Below, one piece after another: positions 35,582-36,309 of a DNA stretch of 36,309 nucleotides. The notes beneath the pieces are model-generated. The model saw only the letters and a program-made list of their open reading frames with translations. It was not told the origin of the DNA and searched no databases. The DNA is taken from the NCBI RefSeq assembly GCF_002081825.1, contig NZ_MUKU01000047.1, positions 1-36,309 of the forward strand. Reading direction: 5' to 3'. A program made the translations under genes and the position numbers. The stretch is from Chromobacterium haemolyticum. GTDB taxonomy: Bacteria > Pseudomonadota > Gammaproteobacteria > Burkholderiales > Chromobacteriaceae. Each line of letters opens with the position of its first letter. Within the stretch, counting starts at the first letter, position 1.

Positions 35582-36109
35582 ATGATGGATGCGATAGTAC
35601 AGGCGGCAATGGCCAAGTGGCCGAACGTGCCCGCCGTGTTTGGCTGGCTGCGGCTGGACGCGCGCGGCCAGTGGTGGATCAAGGACGAGCGCTTGCAGCA
35701 TGAGGCGATGACCGAGTTTTTTGGCCGCAACTACAGCCGCGACGGACTGGGACGTTGTTATGTGCAGAACGGGCCGCAGAAAGTCTATGTGACGCTGGAC
35801 GCCGCGCCGCTGGTGGCACGGCGCACGCCGTCGGGTTGGAGCACGTTGCCGTACGACGATGACGTGCCTGCGCGCTCCGCCTGGCTGACGCCGGAAGGCA
35901 TGTTGTTGATCGAGATCGGTGGAGAGTTGGCGGCGGTGGACGACCGCGACCTGGCCGCGGTGCTGGACGAGGGGGCGCCTGGCTGGGACGGCGACATGGC
36001 CTCGTTGCCGGACAGGCTGGCGCTGGGCAAGGCGGCGATTCCGCTGGGGAAGGAGAGCCTGCCGGATTTGTGGCTGCGTTACGGCATTGTCGGGCGGCCC
36101 AAAGGCTGA
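35582..36109 (+). CDS. Conserved protein of unknown function (possibly a DUF2946-type family)
   Basis: The 175-residue soluble protein starts with two adjacent ATG codons after AAGGAGACGC. The N-terminus (AMAKWPNVPAVFGWLRLDARGQWWIKDER) and FFGRNYSRDGLGRCYVQNGPQKVYVTLD look like a conserved family in betaproteobacteria that I recall only as an unnamed DUF; the number is uncertain. No signal peptide, membrane helix or catalytic motif is visible. It follows ybbP by 52 bp and ends before a strong terminator. Confidence 0.8.
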   Translation: MMDAIVQAAMAKWPNVPAVFGWLRLDARGQWWIKDERLQHEAMTEFFGRNYSRDGLGRCYVQNGPQKVYVTLDAAPLVARRTPSGWSTLPYDDDVPARSAWLTPEGMLLIEIGGELAAVDDRDLAAVLDEGAPGWDGDMASLPDRLALGKAAIPLGKESLPDLWLRYGIVGRPKG

Positions 36110-36122
36110 GCCGTTTTACCGT

Positions 36123-36158
36123 CAAACAAAACCCCGGGCAAGCCCGGGGTTTTGTTTG
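36123..36158 (+). terminator. Intrinsic terminator at the end of the ybbA-ybbP operon
   Basis: A 17-bp perfect stem from CAAACAAAACCCCGGGC to its complement, with a two-base centre and T-rich descending arm. The A-rich left arm lets it work in both directions. Confidence 0.9.
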
Positions 36159-36179
36159 GTCCGCGCATGGCTTGGCTTA

Positions 36180-36309
36180 GAACCTGTTCACGATCTTTTC
36201 GTCCTGAGATAATTGCCGAATGCGAAGAAGCCATTATCCAAGCGACGTAAGTCGTGAACAGTTCGAACAGATCAGACCGCTATTGGAAAGCCTGCGCAAG
36301 AAAACCAAG
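36180..36309 (+). mobile_element. IS5-family insertion sequence, left end; runs off the right edge
   Basis: The end GAACCTGTTCACGATCT is preceded by TTA at 36177-36179, a likely TNA target site. It differs at only two of 17 positions from the terminal repeat of MITE copy 2. A transposase gene starts 40 bp inside. The right end and the matching TTA are outside the window. Confidence 0.75.
36220..36309 (+). CDS. IS5-family transposase, N-terminal 30 residues (cut by the window edge)
   Basis: The reading frame from ATG 36220 is open to the edge and begins MRRSHYPSDVSREQFEQIRP, then LLESLRKK. This resembles the N-terminal DUF4096-type domain of IS5-family transposases. The DDE catalytic residues lie outside the window. 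No strong ribosome-binding site is visible, which is common for transposases. Confidence 0.8.
   Translation, partial: MRRSHYPSDVSREQFEQIRPLLESLRKKTK

Overview
The window looks like a chromosomal segment of a GC-rich betaproteobacterium, most likely Chromobacterium or a close relative in the Neisseriales. I base this on gene content and order (aroQ-accB-accC-prmA, murJ/rpsT, tesA/ybbA/ybbP, long-form queF) and on a 584-residue Tat-exported cholesterol oxidase of the type I associate with Chromobacterium. No database search was possible, so the genus is inferred. Most of the window is core genome; accessory material is at the two ends and in small repeats between core genes.

Left end (1-6518): the 5' part of a nonribosomal peptide synthetase runs leftwards out of the window. 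It is separated by about 300 bp of AT-rich DNA from a rightward cholesterol oxidase gene. A UmuC-type polymerase gene without umuD follows, then a fused DnaQ-type exonuclease/GIY-YIG nuclease gene. Position 6519 to 11036 is a leftward group transcribed queA, DUF971, ubiE, ubiJ, ubiB (queuosine and ubiquinone synthesis). A repeat element sits between ubiE and ubiJ.

11316-15733 is a tightly packed rightward operon: aroQ, accB, accC, prmA and a zinc-ribbon membrane protein. 15966-19184 runs leftward: queF, a CPBP-family membrane protein and the lipid II flippase murJ. rpsT and the outer-membrane phospholipase pldA run rightward. fabI, a phosphotransacylase and ackA form a leftward acyl/acetyl-phosphate operon. 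fmdB-like, DUF502, aspS, ahpC and two tandem diguanylate cyclase genes run rightward. An MFS exporter and tesA run leftward. ybbA, ybbP and a small protein of unknown function run rightward. The window ends inside an IS5-family insertion sequence.

The most interesting signal is a family of non-coding, MITE-like elements of about 135-151 bp (three near full-length copies and two fragments). Their 17-bp terminal inverted repeats resemble the end of the IS5-family element at the right edge. They have 3-bp TNA target duplications and repeatedly sit exactly at the TAA stop codon of a gene. One copy now supplies the last 13 codons of the MFS transporter. Other notable points are an apparent pair of divergent murJ/rpsT promoters sharing one palindromic -35 hexamer, a CviR-type quorum-sensing half-match between the NRPS and cholesterol oxidase genes, and two strong hairpins between accB and accC.
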